Assembly (NCBI RefSeq): GCF_028867935.1
Contig: NZ_JAPQNS010000001.1
Location: 682,001-746,000 of the forward strand
Direction of reading: 5' to 3'
Source of the DNA: Flavobacterium sp. SUN052
GTDB taxonomy: Bacteria; Bacteroidota; Bacteroidia; Flavobacteriales; Flavobacteriaceae
Length of the DNA stretch: 64,000 nt
The translations under genes were made by a program, and so were the position numbers. This document shows, one piece after another, positions 45,416-54,666 of this stretch. The stretch's first letter is position 1. Each line of letters starts with the position of its first letter. The notes under the pieces are model-generated. The model was not told the DNA's origin. It made no database searches and saw only the letters and a program-made list of their open reading frames with translations.

Positions 45416-46306
45416 ATGATTGCACAACCAACTCTGGTCACTGCGACCCAGACCCACCTCCATCGTGTTAAAGATGGGGTATTTCTGATTGCCGGTGTTT
45501 TATGCGCCGGTATGGGCTTAAACGGGTTTTTGCTGCCCAATAATTTTATTGATGGGGGGGCCATGGGCATCTCCCTGCTCCTGGAAATTACAACGGGCGT
45601 CGAACTGGCCCTGTTGATTATTCTGGTCAATCTGCCGTTCATCTGGCTGGGGTATCGCCAGATCTCTCCTGGATTCGCCGTCCGCACTACAATTGCCATC
45701 AGCTTACTGGCCGTTTGTCTGGTGTTTGTACCCTATCCGGTTGTCACGACCGATAAACTGCTGATCTCCGTTTTTGGCGGCTTCTTTCTGGGTGCCGGTA
45801 TCGGGCTGGCCATCCGGGGTGGGGGAGTCCTCGACGGAACCGAAGTACTGGCTATCTGGGTAAGTCGCCGGTCGGCACTTACCGTTGGCGACGTCATCAT
45901 GGTCATCAATGTGCTAGTGTTTGGTGCGGCAGCTATCCTATTGAATGTCGAAACGGCACTCTACGCCATGTTAACGTACCTGGCCGCGTCGAAAACCGTC
46001 GATTTTCTGATTCATGGTATCGAAGAGTATACCGCCGTCATCATCGTTTCGGAGCATCATGAAGCCCTGCGCAGCATGATCACCGAGAAGCTGGGGCGGG
46101 GTGTAACGGTGTTTAAAGGGGAGAAAGGGTACGGCAAACGGGGCAACCAGAAAGATGATACCAGCATTCTGTATGCGGTGGTCACCCGCCTTGAATTAAC
46201 CCGCCTGAAAGACAGTATCAGTAGCATCGACGAGAATGCTTTTGTGATCAATCATGGTATTGATGATGCGAAAGGCGGTATGATCAAAGGCCGACCGCTG
46301 CACTAA
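45416..46306 (+). CDS. YitT family membrane protein
   Basis: This 296-residue protein has five or six membrane helices (about 25-190, GVFLIAGVLCAGMGLNGFLL, VFGGFFLGAGIGLAIRGGGV) of the YitT/DUF161 type, and a soluble C-terminal DUF2179 domain (about 205-290, TAVIIVSEHHEALRSMITEK and TRLELTRLKDSISSIDENAF). The function of the family is not settled. It starts 22 bases after the exporter stop and is probably in the same transcript. Confidence 0.93.
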   Translation: MIAQPTLVTATQTHLHRVKDGVFLIAGVLCAGMGLNGFLLPNNFIDGGAMGISLLLEITTGVELALLIILVNLPFIWLGYRQISPGFAVRTTIAISLLAVCLVFVPYPVVTTDKLLISVFGGFFLGAGIGLAIRGGGVLDGTEVLAIWVSRRSALTVGDVIMVINVLVFGAAAILLNVETALYAMLTYLAASKTVDFLIHGIEEYTAVIIVSEHHEALRSMITEKLGRGVTVFKGEKGYGKRGNQKDDTSILYAVVTRLELTRLKDSISSIDENAFVINHGIDDAKGGMIKGRPLH

Positions 46307-46326
46307 CTGTAGCATAGATTATTTCC

Positions 46327-46369
46327 GACAGGATTACAGGATAAGAAGGATGTATTCTGTAATCCTGTC
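46327..46369. terminator. Perfect 13-bp inverted repeat after the YitT gene
   Basis: GACAGGATTACAG (46327-46339) pairs with CTGTAATCCTGTC (46357-46369). Four more pairs (one G-T) extend the stem to 17 with a 9-base loop. A run of A, not T, follows on the plus strand. It separates the YitT gene from the antiporter gene. The GGATTACAGGAT core is of a kind I recall as repeated in Bacteroidota genomes, so it may be a dispersed element used as a terminator. Confidence 0.55.
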
Positions 46370-46389
46370 AAAAAATAGCAATAATCAAT

Positions 46390-47646
46390 ATGGATTCGTA
46401 TAACTATGACTTATGGCTGGTAATTCTGGCACTCGCTATTTTGGCGGTGGCGTGGTTGCCGTCTTTATTGGAAAAATACCCGCTTTCGTACCCCATCTTG
46501 TTCATTGCTGGAGGCTGGCTCCTGTATCAGTTGCCACTTCCGTTGCCAGATCCGTCGCCCCTAAAGCACCCCGAATTGACAACGCACCTAACCGAGCTTT
46601 GCGTGATTGTTGCCCTTACGGGAACTGGGCTCAAGATTGATCGGCGGTTCAGTTTGCGAGGGTGGCGGGTACCCCTCCGGCTTATCTGGCTGACGATGGT
46701 CGTGACCATTGCCGTGTTTGCCATGCTGGCCTGGCAATGGGCCAACTGGCCACTGGCTTCGGCCCTGTTTTTGGCGGCAAGTCTGGCCCCAACAGACCCG
46801 GTGCTGGCAGGGGATGTGCAGGTGGGTGATCCGAACGAAGGGGGCGAAGATACCGTGCGGTTTGCCCTGACGGCGGAGGCTGGTTTGAACGACGGAATGG
46901 CCTTTCCGTTTGTATATCTGGCCATTGGTCTGGCCCATTTAGGAGAGTTTTCATCAGGCCAATTAACCACCTGGCTACTCTACGACCTGTTATACCGGGT
47001 GGGAATTGGTGTGCTGGGGGGCTGGTTGTCGGGTCGGTTGTTGGCTTATTTGATTTTTGAACTGCCCCAACGCATCAGCATCAAAACAACGGCCTATGGT
47101 TTTGTAGCACTGGCTGTAACACTAATAAGCTACGGCCTCACCGAACTGGCACATGGATACGGATTTCTGGCGGTGTTTGTCGCTGCTATTACAATCCGAA
47201 GTCATGAGCGCACCCATGAATACCATACGTATATGCATGCGTTCTCCGACCAGATTGAGCGGTTGCTTGTAGCCCTGCTCTTATTGCTATTTGGTGGAGC
47301 CATCGCTGAAGGGCTCCTGCAAGCATTAACTGTTCAAGATGCTGTTTTGGGAGTGGTTATGATACTGCTACTCAGGCCGCTGATCGGCTGGCTAACTTTG
47401 TGGCAGACCCGCGTAAGGGGGTTGAAACGGTGGATCATTGCTAGTTTTGGTATTCGGGGTATAGGATCTATGTTTTATATTGCTTACGGATTACAACAGG
47501 CTTCATTTGCCGAGCCAGAACGGATCTGGGCATTAACAGGCTGGATTATTGTTCTCTCCGTTTTCCTGCATGGTATATCAGCCACGCCCGTCATGAACCG
47601 ATTAGACCGGCATATTGGCGTACCTGCCCAGTCGGGAACTCCTTAA
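46390..47646 (+). CDS. CPA1-type sodium/proton antiporter
   Basis: This 418-residue inner-membrane protein has about twelve helices and the CPA1 signatures FLAASLAPTDPVLAGDVQ and LTAEAGLNDGMAFPFVYL; the asparagine-aspartate pair in GLNDG is the ion-binding site. It would exchange Na+ or K+ for protons. It lacks the long cytoplasmic tail of some NhaP proteins. It heads a short run of cation-homeostasis genes with the KefF-like and KefC-like genes. Confidence 0.93.
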   Translation: MDSYNYDLWLVILALAILAVAWLPSLLEKYPLSYPILFIAGGWLLYQLPLPLPDPSPLKHPELTTHLTELCVIVALTGTGLKIDRRFSLRGWRVPLRLIWLTMVVTIAVFAMLAWQWANWPLASALFLAASLAPTDPVLAGDVQVGDPNEGGEDTVRFALTAEAGLNDGMAFPFVYLAIGLAHLGEFSSGQLTTWLLYDLLYRVGIGVLGGWLSGRLLAYLIFELPQRISIKTTAYGFVALAVTLISYGLTELAHGYGFLAVFVAAITIRSHERTHEYHTYMHAFSDQIERLLVALLLLLFGGAIAEGLLQALTVQDAVLGVVMILLLRPLIGWLTLWQTRVRGLKRWIIASFGIRGIGSMFYIAYGLQQASFAEPERIWALTGWIIVLSVFLHGISATPVMNRLDRHIGVPAQSGTP

Positions 47647-47694
47647 CTCAACAATTAATTCTTCGTTTAGCCCCTACACGAAGTGACCGACCTT

Positions 47695-48303
47695 ATGGCT
47701 AAAGTCTTAATCCAGTTTGCGCATCCCATTCTGAGCAAGTCCCGGATACACGCGTCCCTTATTCAACACTGCTCGACTCTAAAAAACGTAACCGTCAACG
47801 ATCTCTACGAGCGGTATCCCGATTTGTATATCGATGTTGATCGGGAACAGCAGTTATTACTTGCGCATGACATCATTGTTTTTCAGCATCCATTTTACTG
47901 GTACAGCAGCCCCGCCATCATAAAGCAGTGGTTTGATCTGGTGCTGGAACATGACTGGGCCTATGGATCGCGGGGGAAAGCGCTGGCTGGCAAGTGCATG
48001 ATGAACGCCATTTCGTGTGGGGGTAGTCGGGAGGCTTACAGCCCTACGGGGACCAATCGGTACACGATTAATCAGTTTCTGGCTCCCTTTGAGCAGACGG
48101 CCCGCTTATGCAAAATGACGTATCTGCCTCCGTTTGTTATCCATGCTACTCATCGGCTCAACGTCGATGAACTGAGCGACTACGGCCAGCAGTTCCGATC
48201 CATTCTGTCGGCACTGTCCAGCGATCAAATCACCGCTCAGGATATGGAAAGGGTGCAGTATATCAATGAGCTAGCGCCCTATCTCAACCGATCACAAGTG
48301 TAG
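47695..48303 (+). CDS. KefF-like NAD(P)H oxidoreductase (flavodoxin fold)
   Basis: This 202-residue flavodoxin-fold protein belongs to the NQO1/KefF/MdaB group. KVLIQFAHPILSKSRIH is the FMN-binding start, and FQHPFYWYSSPAIIKQWFD with GKALAGKCMMNAISCGG are the family hallmarks. I prefer ATG 47695 to the GTG at 47683. It lies 30 bp before a KefC-type antiporter gene; in Escherichia coli KefF is the cytoplasmic activator of KefC, and the same pairing here supports that role. Confidence 0.92.
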   Translation: MAKVLIQFAHPILSKSRIHASLIQHCSTLKNVTVNDLYERYPDLYIDVDREQQLLLAHDIIVFQHPFYWYSSPAIIKQWFDLVLEHDWAYGSRGKALAGKCMMNAISCGGSREAYSPTGTNRYTINQFLAPFEQTARLCKMTYLPPFVIHATHRLNVDELSDYGQQFRSILSALSSDQITAQDMERVQYINELAPYLNRSQV

Positions 48304-48333
48304 TTTTTTACTCAACTCACCACCTCTACGAAC

Positions 48334-50214
48334 ATGAAGGAATCCTTTTTTTTTCAAGCCATGGTTTACCTGGCGGCCGCAGTTATTATGGTGCCCATTG
48401 CCAAAAAAGTGGGCTTGGGCTCGGTACTGGGCTACCTGTTGGCTGGTGTATTCATTGGGCCCGCTTGTCTGGAATTTATTGGGCAGGAAGGCACCGATAT
48501 TATGCACTTCGCTGAGTTTGGGGTAGTCATGATGCTATTCGTCATTGGTCTTGAACTGGAACCCTCGCGCCTGTGGCGACTGCGGAAATCGATCCTCGGC
48601 ATGGGTGGCCTTCAGATTGGCGTTACCTCAGCTATGGTAGCCGGTCTGGCGTTGGCGTTCGGTATCGATTGGAAACAGGCGCTGGTACTGGGCATGGTTA
48701 TTTCGATGTCATCGACCGCCATTGTGCTACAATCCCTCAACGAAAAAGGGTTGATGCAAACAGCGTCCGGGCAGGGTTCGTTTGCCGTTCTGCTGTTTCA
48801 GGATATTGCCGTAATTCCAATGCTGGCCCTGTTTCCCTTGCTTGCCAGTATACCCGTTACTGCTCATACCGAGGGTGGTCATGGTACCGCTACCCTGATT
48901 GAATCGCTACCGACCTGGTTGCAGCCATTGGTGATTTTGGGAGCAGTTGCCTTCATCATTATTGCCGGTCGCTACCTGACACCCCCACTGTTTCGGATCG
49001 TGGCCCGAACTGGCATGCGGGAGTTGTTCACGGCAACTGCCTTACTGCTGGTGGTTGGTATAGCAGTCCTGATGACTACGGTGGGGTTAAGCCCGGCGCT
49101 GGGAACGTTTCTGGCGGGTGTGGTGCTGGCCAACAGTGAGTACCGCCATGAGTTGGAGAGCGATATTGATCCCTTCAAGGGCTTGTTGCTGGGCCTGTTT
49201 TTCATGGCCGTGGGTGCTTCCATCGACTTCCAATTGATCATGGCGAATCCGGTCTTGATTTTCGGATTGGTCATTGGCATCATGGTCTGCAAACTGCTCG
49301 TGCTGCTGGGTATTGGTCGCTGGTTTAAGCTGTCGACCGAGCAGAACCTGATTTTTAGCTTTGGCTTATGTCAGGTCGGTGAGTTTGCGTTCGTGTTGTT
49401 CAGTTTTACGGAACAGGAAGGTATTCTCGCTAAATCGCTGACCGATGTAATGACCGCAGTGGTGGCAATTAGTATGGCCTTTACGCCCCTGTTCATGTTG
49501 CTGAACGAGAAACTGCTGCTGCCCCGGCTGGGTGTGAAAGAAAAGGATGACCGCGAAAGCGATGTAGTGAGTGAGGAAAACCCGGTAATTATTGCCGGTT
49601 ACGGCCATTTCGGGAATACCATTGGTCGGTTTTTGCAGGCCAATAGTGTGGGGACCACCGTATTGGATGTTGATAGCGACAACGTGACATGGCTGCGGAG
49701 AATGGGCTACAAAGTATATTATGGTGATGCGAGTCGCCACGATTTACTGGAGATTGCCGGGGCGGGTAAGGCCAAGATCATTGTGATCGCCATCAACGAT
49801 AAAGAGAAGCGGCTCGAACTGATTGAAACGATTAAGAAACACTTCCCAAATCTCCATATTCTGGTTCGCTCCACCAATCGCTACGATGCCTATGACCTCA
49901 TGAACGCGGGTATGCTGCACATTTACCGGGAGACACTCGATACCAGCCTGCGTGTAGGCGTTGATGCGCTGACGTTGCTGGGCCACCGGTCTCACGAAGC
50001 GACCCGAGCCGCCAAAATGTTTTTTGTCCATGATGAGCGAACACTTAAAAAACTGTCGGCCATTCGGAATGAGGAAGAGTACGTTACGGCGGCCCGCGAG
50101 AGTATGGAGGAACTTGACCGGCTTATTCAGGCCGACCGAAACGCGCCCAATTTGCGTATTGAAGAGGGATGGGATGATACAACCCTGATCAAAGATGCGC
50201 TGGGGAAATTGTAG
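48334..50214 (+). CDS. KefB/KefC-type CPA2 potassium/proton antiporter with RCK domain
   Basis: This 626-residue protein has about twelve membrane helices (1-395, KKVGLGSVLGYLLAGVFIGP and FGVVMMLFVIGLELEP) of the CPA2 family and a cytoplasmic RCK/TrkA-N domain (about 416-530) with the nucleotide motif IIAGYGHFGNTIGRFL and DASRHDLLEIAGAGKAKIIV. Length matches E. coli KefC. It would release K+ in exchange for protons under electrophile stress, gated by a glutathione adduct or another thiol and assisted by the KefF-like partner. A long hairpin follows 8 bases after its stop. Confidence 0.95.
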   Translation: MKESFFFQAMVYLAAAVIMVPIAKKVGLGSVLGYLLAGVFIGPACLEFIGQEGTDIMHFAEFGVVMMLFVIGLELEPSRLWRLRKSILGMGGLQIGVTSAMVAGLALAFGIDWKQALVLGMVISMSSTAIVLQSLNEKGLMQTASGQGSFAVLLFQDIAVIPMLALFPLLASIPVTAHTEGGHGTATLIESLPTWLQPLVILGAVAFIIIAGRYLTPPLFRIVARTGMRELFTATALLLVVGIAVLMTTVGLSPALGTFLAGVVLANSEYRHELESDIDPFKGLLLGLFFMAVGASIDFQLIMANPVLIFGLVIGIMVCKLLVLLGIGRWFKLSTEQNLIFSFGLCQVGEFAFVLFSFTEQEGILAKSLTDVMTAVVAISMAFTPLFMLLNEKLLLPRLGVKEKDDRESDVVSEENPVIIAGYGHFGNTIGRFLQANSVGTTVLDVDSDNVTWLRRMGYKVYYGDASRHDLLEIAGAGKAKIIVIAINDKEKRLELIETIKKHFPNLHILVRSTNRYDAYDLMNAGMLHIYRETLDTSLRVGVDALTLLGHRSHEATRAAKMFFVHDERTLKKLSAIRNEEEYVTAARESMEELDRLIQADRNAPNLRIEEGWDDTTLIKDALGKL

Positions 50215-50221
50215 TTCAAGA

Positions 50222-50311
50222 GTACGATGGATTTGCAATCCGTCGGGCCGTTAGGCCAACTTTGGACCCTATTTTGGCCTAACAGCCCGACGGATTGCAA
50301 ATCCATCGTAC
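50222..50311. repeat. Long inverted repeat between convergent genes
   Basis: A 38-base arm (50222-50259) is matched by its reverse complement at 50274-50311 with one mismatch and a 14-base loop. The mismatch is C-A on the plus strand but G-U in a minus-strand RNA, so the minus-strand transcript pairs throughout. Each arm also contains the small palindrome GGATT-TGC-AATCC or its complement. It fills the gap between the convergent antiporter and LacI genes. No T run follows on either side. Confidence 0.8.
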
Positions 50312-50321
50312 AACGTAAAGC

Positions 50322-51335
50322 TCAGTTAACCGTTGAGCCACGGATAATCAGATTGGTTGGCAACACAATTCGCTCGGGTACGAACCCATCCTCTTTAGTC
50401 GATAGCTGCCGGAGCAACACCTGACCCGCTTGCTGACCCAGTTCATCAACGGGTTGCGAGACGGTAGTTAATCCCGGCTCGATAAGTGCCGAGATAGGGT
50501 CATCACTGAATCCAACAATGGCCAGATCGTCGGGCACCGAAAGCCCCCGATGTTTGGCTACACTCAGCGCTTCGAGGGCGGTGGGGTCATTCATGGCAAA
50601 CAATGCATCAGGAGGATTGGGCAGGTTGAGTAGGTGATTGACGTAAATATTCGCCTTGTCCAGGTTTAAATCATAAGCAATAACCAGTTCAGGATCAATG
50701 GGTAAGCCATAAGCCGTAAGAGCATCCCGGTAACCATTGAGCCGATTGCGACTGTTGGCCAGCGTGTCGGGTCCGGCAAGGTGGGCGATCCGTTTTCGAC
50801 CGGTTTTGATAAGATGCTCCACCGCCTGAAACGCCCCGTTATAATCATCAACGGTCACGTTCGATACGTTCATGGCTTCGCAAACACGGTTGAAAAATAC
50901 AACCGGAATCCCCTTCCGCTGGAACGTCATGAAATGGTCGAAGTTGCGGGTCTCTTTCGTGTGCGACACGATCAAGCCATCGACCCGGCTGGCTAACAAC
51001 GCTTTGGCGTTGGCCACCTCAGTTTCGTACGATTCATTCGAATGGCAAATAATGACGTTGTAGCCCGACTTTGCCAATTCCTCCTGGGCACCAATAATCA
51101 CTTTGGGAAAGAAAAAGCTGATAAACTCAGGCACCATAATACCAATGGTATGGGTCTGGTTGGTCAGCAGCGAGATCGCTAACTGATTTCGCTGGTAATC
51201 CAGTTTTTCAGCTAGTTCCAGCACTCTTTGCCTGGTCTTTGCATTTACGTTGGGGTGTGCCGTCAATGCCCGCGATACCGTGGACTTGGAGATGCCTAAC
51301 TGGCGGGCAATATCAATTATGGTGGTCTGATGCAT
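50322..51335 (-). CDS. LacI-family transcriptional repressor
   Basis: This 337-residue regulator has the N-terminal LacI helix-turn-helix and hinge (residues about 5-58, TIIDIARQLGISKSTVSRAL then VNAKTRQRVLELAEKLDYQR) and a periplasmic-binding-protein-like ligand domain (about 60-335, IGIMVPEFISFFFPKVIIGA, DGLIVSHTKETRNF, VNVTVDDYNGAFQA-like region VTVDDYNGAFQAVEHLI). It is divergent from the SusC-headed glycan operon. Two palindromic sites in the shared gap are fitting operators, so it probably represses both itself and the operon until a sugar product binds. Confidence 0.95.
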   Translation of the reverse strand: MHQTTIIDIARQLGISKSTVSRALTAHPNVNAKTRQRVLELAEKLDYQRNQLAISLLTNQTHTIGIMVPEFISFFFPKVIIGAQEELAKSGYNVIICHSNESYETEVANAKALLASRVDGLIVSHTKETRNFDHFMTFQRKGIPVVFFNRVCEAMNVSNVTVDDYNGAFQAVEHLIKTGRKRIAHLAGPDTLANSRNRLNGYRDALTAYGLPIDPELVIAYDLNLDKANIYVNHLLNLPNPPDALFAMNDPTALEALSVAKHRGLSVPDDLAIVGFSDDPISALIEPGLTTVSQPVDELGQQAGQVLLRQLSTKEDGFVPERIVLPTNLIIRGSTVN

Positions 51336-51395
51336 TTTGTATTATTCTTATAAAACGGCCCGAAAGCTATTATCAGGCGCTACAAAGGCACGTTA

Positions 51396-51439
51396 TTTTT
51401 GGGAATGTTCCCAACGGATATTGGGAACATTCCCAAAAA
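51396..51439. promoter_or_regulatory. Twin palindromic operator, probable LacI-family binding sites
   Basis: TGGGAATGTTCCCA (51400-51413) and TGGGAACATTCCCA (51422-51435) are each palindromes except for the central two bases. They lie 22 bp centre to centre, about two helical turns, and together form a perfect 19-base inverted repeat (51396-51414 with 51421-51439). The sequence has the even palindrome form of LacI-family operators and sits between the divergent LacI and SusC genes. A weak -7-like TGCCTTTG on the minus strand (51383-51390) would place site 1 over the -33 region of the repressor gene. Confidence 0.75.
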
Positions 51440-51606
51440 AATAATCAAAAATAATCTTGCTATCGCTATGCTACGGTGGTAAATTAATAGTAGCTCAAGT
51501 ATAAGGTTAGCGTAATCAATTGAAAAACAAACGCTTATATACTTAGCTTCTCCACTTATTCTAAACAGTATCAAATCATCTAAAAATTGAATTATTCCTG
51601 TCCCAC

Positions 51607-54600
51607 ATGTTTATGACAAAGATTGTACAATGCTTAGCAGTAACTATACTGCTACTGATTGCTGGGGCATCGACTCAACTGGTGCTGGCGCAGTCCCGGT
51701 CCGTAACTGGACGCGTTTCCGATGATACGGGCGCTCCCTTGCCCGGTGTCAACGTGCTTGTTAAGGGTACCCAACAGGGTGCTACCACCAACGTAGATGG
51801 CCGCTTTACATTAACGGTTCCTGGTGGAGACGTTACGCTGACGTTTTCCTATATCGGCTACATGACTCAGGAGGTTTCGGTTGGCAACAAATCGACAGTC
51901 GATGTAAGTCTGAAAGCTGACGACCGGTCGTTGAGTGAGGTCGTTGTGGTGGGTTACGGTACCCAGCGGAAAATCGAAACCACGGGATCAATTGTCTCCA
52001 TTAAGTCGGCCGATCTGGTGCAGACGCCCGTAGCCAATGTGGCGCAGGGTTTGCAGGCGCGGGTAGCGGGGGTGCAGGTGAGCCAGAATACCGGCGCACC
52101 GGGTGGTAACATCAGCGTGCGGATTCGGGGAACTAACTCGATCAACGGCAACTCCGAGCCTTTGTACGTCGTCGATGGAATTCAGATTTCGAACGGGGGA
52201 GGCATCAATGAAGTCAGCCCGCTCTCGACAATCAACCCAAACGACATTGAATCAGTTGAAATTCTGAAAGATGCCTCGGCATCCGCTATTTACGGATCAC
52301 GAGCGGCTAATGGTGTTGTTCTGATCACCACCAAACGTGGCCGGACGGGCGGCACCCGCGTGACGCTCGACAGCTACTACGGCGTTCAGAACGTGACCAA
52401 AACGCTGCCGGTGTTGAATGCCGCCGAGTTTGCTCAGTTAGAAAACGAAGTATTCAAGAACAGCTACTATCCTAATCCAGCCTCCCTGGGCGAAGGTGTC
52501 AACTGGCAGAACATCATTTTCCGTCAGGCTCCCATCCAGAATCATCAGTTGTCGATTAATGGCGGGAATGAAAAAACGCAACTGGCTCTTTCGGCTAACT
52601 ACTTCAATCAGGATGGCATCATTGTTAACTCGGCCTTCAAGCGGTATTCGTTCCGCCTGAATGTGGATCACCGCATCAGCGACCGGGTTAAAATTGGCAC
52701 CAGTATTCTGGGCAGTTATGCCGTGAACTCCGGCATCACCACAGGGTCGCAAACCATTGGCGACGCAACGGTGGTAACGGGGACTATTTTGGGGGCTGCT
52801 ATTGGTGCCCCACCTACCTTACAACCTTACCGACCCGATGGCACCCTGTTTCCCTTTGGTGAGCAGGCTAACGGTCAATACCGCGAAGTGTCTAACCCGC
52901 TGTCATTTGCCAGTATCCTGAACCGAACGGGCATTCAGCGCACGCTGGCCAATGTGTACGCCGACGTCAACATCCTGAAAGGCCTAACCTACCGGGCCTC
53001 ATTCAACGTCGATATGCAGAATCGCTTGCAGGATATTTACTCCCCCCGCTCGATTGTCAGCCAGGCCGACTTGAACGATAACTCGGGTTCGGGTTCTAAG
53101 ATCAATACGAATAACCTGGCGCTGTTGCACGAAAGTATTTTGACTTACGCGCAGACATTTGCCCAGCATCATTCACTGAAAGCAACGGCTGTATTTGCCT
53201 CGCAGATAGAGAATGCTAACTCGAACAACATCAGCGCCACGGGTTTCCCGAATGACGCTACCCAAAACGAAGCCGTTCAACTGGCCCTGACCCGTACGAT
53301 CAGCAGCAGCCGGAGCAGTCAGCGTCTGGATTCTTATCTAGCCCGTATCAACTACGGTTTCCGCGACAAATACTTTCTGGACTTGACGGCGCGGGTCGAT
53401 GGGTCGAGCAAGTTCGGGGCCAACCATAAGTACGGTTTGTTCCCCGCCATATCGGGGGCATGGCGGATTATTGAAGAACCGTTCGCCAAAAACCTGTCGT
53501 GGCTTTCGGATCTGAAACTCCGGGCTAGTTACGGCATCACCGGCAATGCGGGCGGGCTGAATCCGTACCAGTCGCTGGCCACCGTATCGGCCTCGGGTAG
53601 CGATTACAACATCAATCACGTATACCAAACCGGCATCAATCCGTCGGGGATTGCCAACCCCGACCTGCGCTGGGAACGGTCGACTCAGGCTGACATTGGG
53701 TTGGATATTAGTTTCCTGAACAACCGCGTCAGCGTAATTGTGGATGCCTACCAGAAAACAACCCGCGATTTGCTGTACGTAAAATCGTTGCCGCTAAGCT
53801 CGGGTTACGGCACTATTACGGGCAACTTTGCCTCGCTCGAAAATAAAGGACTTGAGTTCGCTGTGAACGCCCGGATACTGGATGGGCCGCTGAAATGGAG
53901 CGTGTCGGGGAATATGACATTCAACCGGAACAAGGTTTTGAGTCTGGATGGTGGGGTCACCCAGGAACGGTTCATCACGGCTTATTCGCTGCTGAAAGTA
54001 GGCAGTCCGCTGGGTGTTTTTAAAACCTACGTTTTCGATGGCATCAACCAGACGGGCGAGACTATTTTGCCCGGTTACGACGGACGTTTGGGTGGTCAGA
54101 AAGTAAAAGATATAAATGGCGACGGCCTTATCTCATCGGCCGACCAGATCATCACCGGCAACCCAAATCCGAAATTCATTTACGGATTCTCGACCAATTT
54201 GTCGTTCAAGCGGTTCGATCTGAGCGCTTTTGTGTCGGGTTCGCAGGGCAACGACATCTATAACGCCAGTCGCCTGTCGTTTGAAATGCCATTGGGACAG
54301 CGTAATCAGTTCAAAGGGCTGGTTGATCGCTGGTCGGCGACCAACCCGAACAATCAATACGTCAGTGGTTTTCAGGCGGGTCGGTTACCCATTACCAATT
54401 ATGTGATGGAAGACGGATCGTACCTACGCTGCAAAAACGTGACGCTGGGCTACACACTGCCACGCATCAAAGGAATTCAGCAACTTCGGGTGTACGCCAG
54501 CGCCAATAACCTGTTTACGATCACCAAGTACAGCGGCTTCGATCCCGAGGTGAATACCTACGCCGGATCAAATACAGCCATTGGTATCGACAACCTAGTA

Positions 54601-54648
54601 TACCCACAAGCCCGCTCGTTTCTGGGTGGTCTTCAGGTAACGTTTTAA
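51607..54648 (+). CDS. SusC/RagA-type TonB-dependent receptor without STN domain
   Basis: This 1013-residue outer-membrane receptor starts at 51607 (MFMTKIVQ; 51613 is also possible). The signal peptide ends near LVLAQ. The regulatory beta domain follows at once (about 32-105, SVTGRVSDDTGAPLPGVNVL), then a TonB-box-like SEVVVVGYGTQRK at about 110, plug motifs YVVDGIQIS and ILKDASASAIYGSRAANG, and a barrel ending GGLQVTF. It is about 150 residues shorter than the other receptors because the STN domain is absent, which fits control by the LacI repressor rather than by a sigma/anti-sigma pair. Confidence 0.96.
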   Translation: MFMTKIVQCLAVTILLLIAGASTQLVLAQSRSVTGRVSDDTGAPLPGVNVLVKGTQQGATTNVDGRFTLTVPGGDVTLTFSYIGYMTQEVSVGNKSTVDVSLKADDRSLSEVVVVGYGTQRKIETTGSIVSIKSADLVQTPVANVAQGLQARVAGVQVSQNTGAPGGNISVRIRGTNSINGNSEPLYVVDGIQISNGGGINEVSPLSTINPNDIESVEILKDASASAIYGSRAANGVVLITTKRGRTGGTRVTLDSYYGVQNVTKTLPVLNAAEFAQLENEVFKNSYYPNPASLGEGVNWQNIIFRQAPIQNHQLSINGGNEKTQLALSANYFNQDGIIVNSAFKRYSFRLNVDHRISDRVKIGTSILGSYAVNSGITTGSQTIGDATVVTGTILGAAIGAPPTLQPYRPDGTLFPFGEQANGQYREVSNPLSFASILNRTGIQRTLANVYADVNILKGLTYRASFNVDMQNRLQDIYSPRSIVSQADLNDNSGSGSKINTNNLALLHESILTYAQTFAQHHSLKATAVFASQIENANSNNISATGFPNDATQNEAVQLALTRTISSSRSSQRLDSYLARINYGFRDKYFLDLTARVDGSSKFGANHKYGLFPAISGAWRIIEEPFAKNLSWLSDLKLRASYGITGNAGGLNPYQSLATVSASGSDYNINHVYQTGINPSGIANPDLRWERSTQADIGLDISFLNNRVSVIVDAYQKTTRDLLYVKSLPLSSGYGTITGNFASLENKGLEFAVNARILDGPLKWSVSGNMTFNRNKVLSLDGGVTQERFITAYSLLKVGSPLGVFKTYVFDGINQTGETILPGYDGRLGGQKVKDINGDGLISSADQIITGNPNPKFIYGFSTNLSFKRFDLSAFVSGSQGNDIYNASRLSFEMPLGQRNQFKGLVDRWSATNPNNQYVSGFQAGRLPITNYVMEDGSYLRCKNVTLGYTLPRIKGIQQLRVYASANNLFTITKYSGFDPEVNTYAGSNTAIGIDNLVYPQARSFLGGLQVTF

Positions 54649-54666
54649 CCCCATTCAACCGAAACA

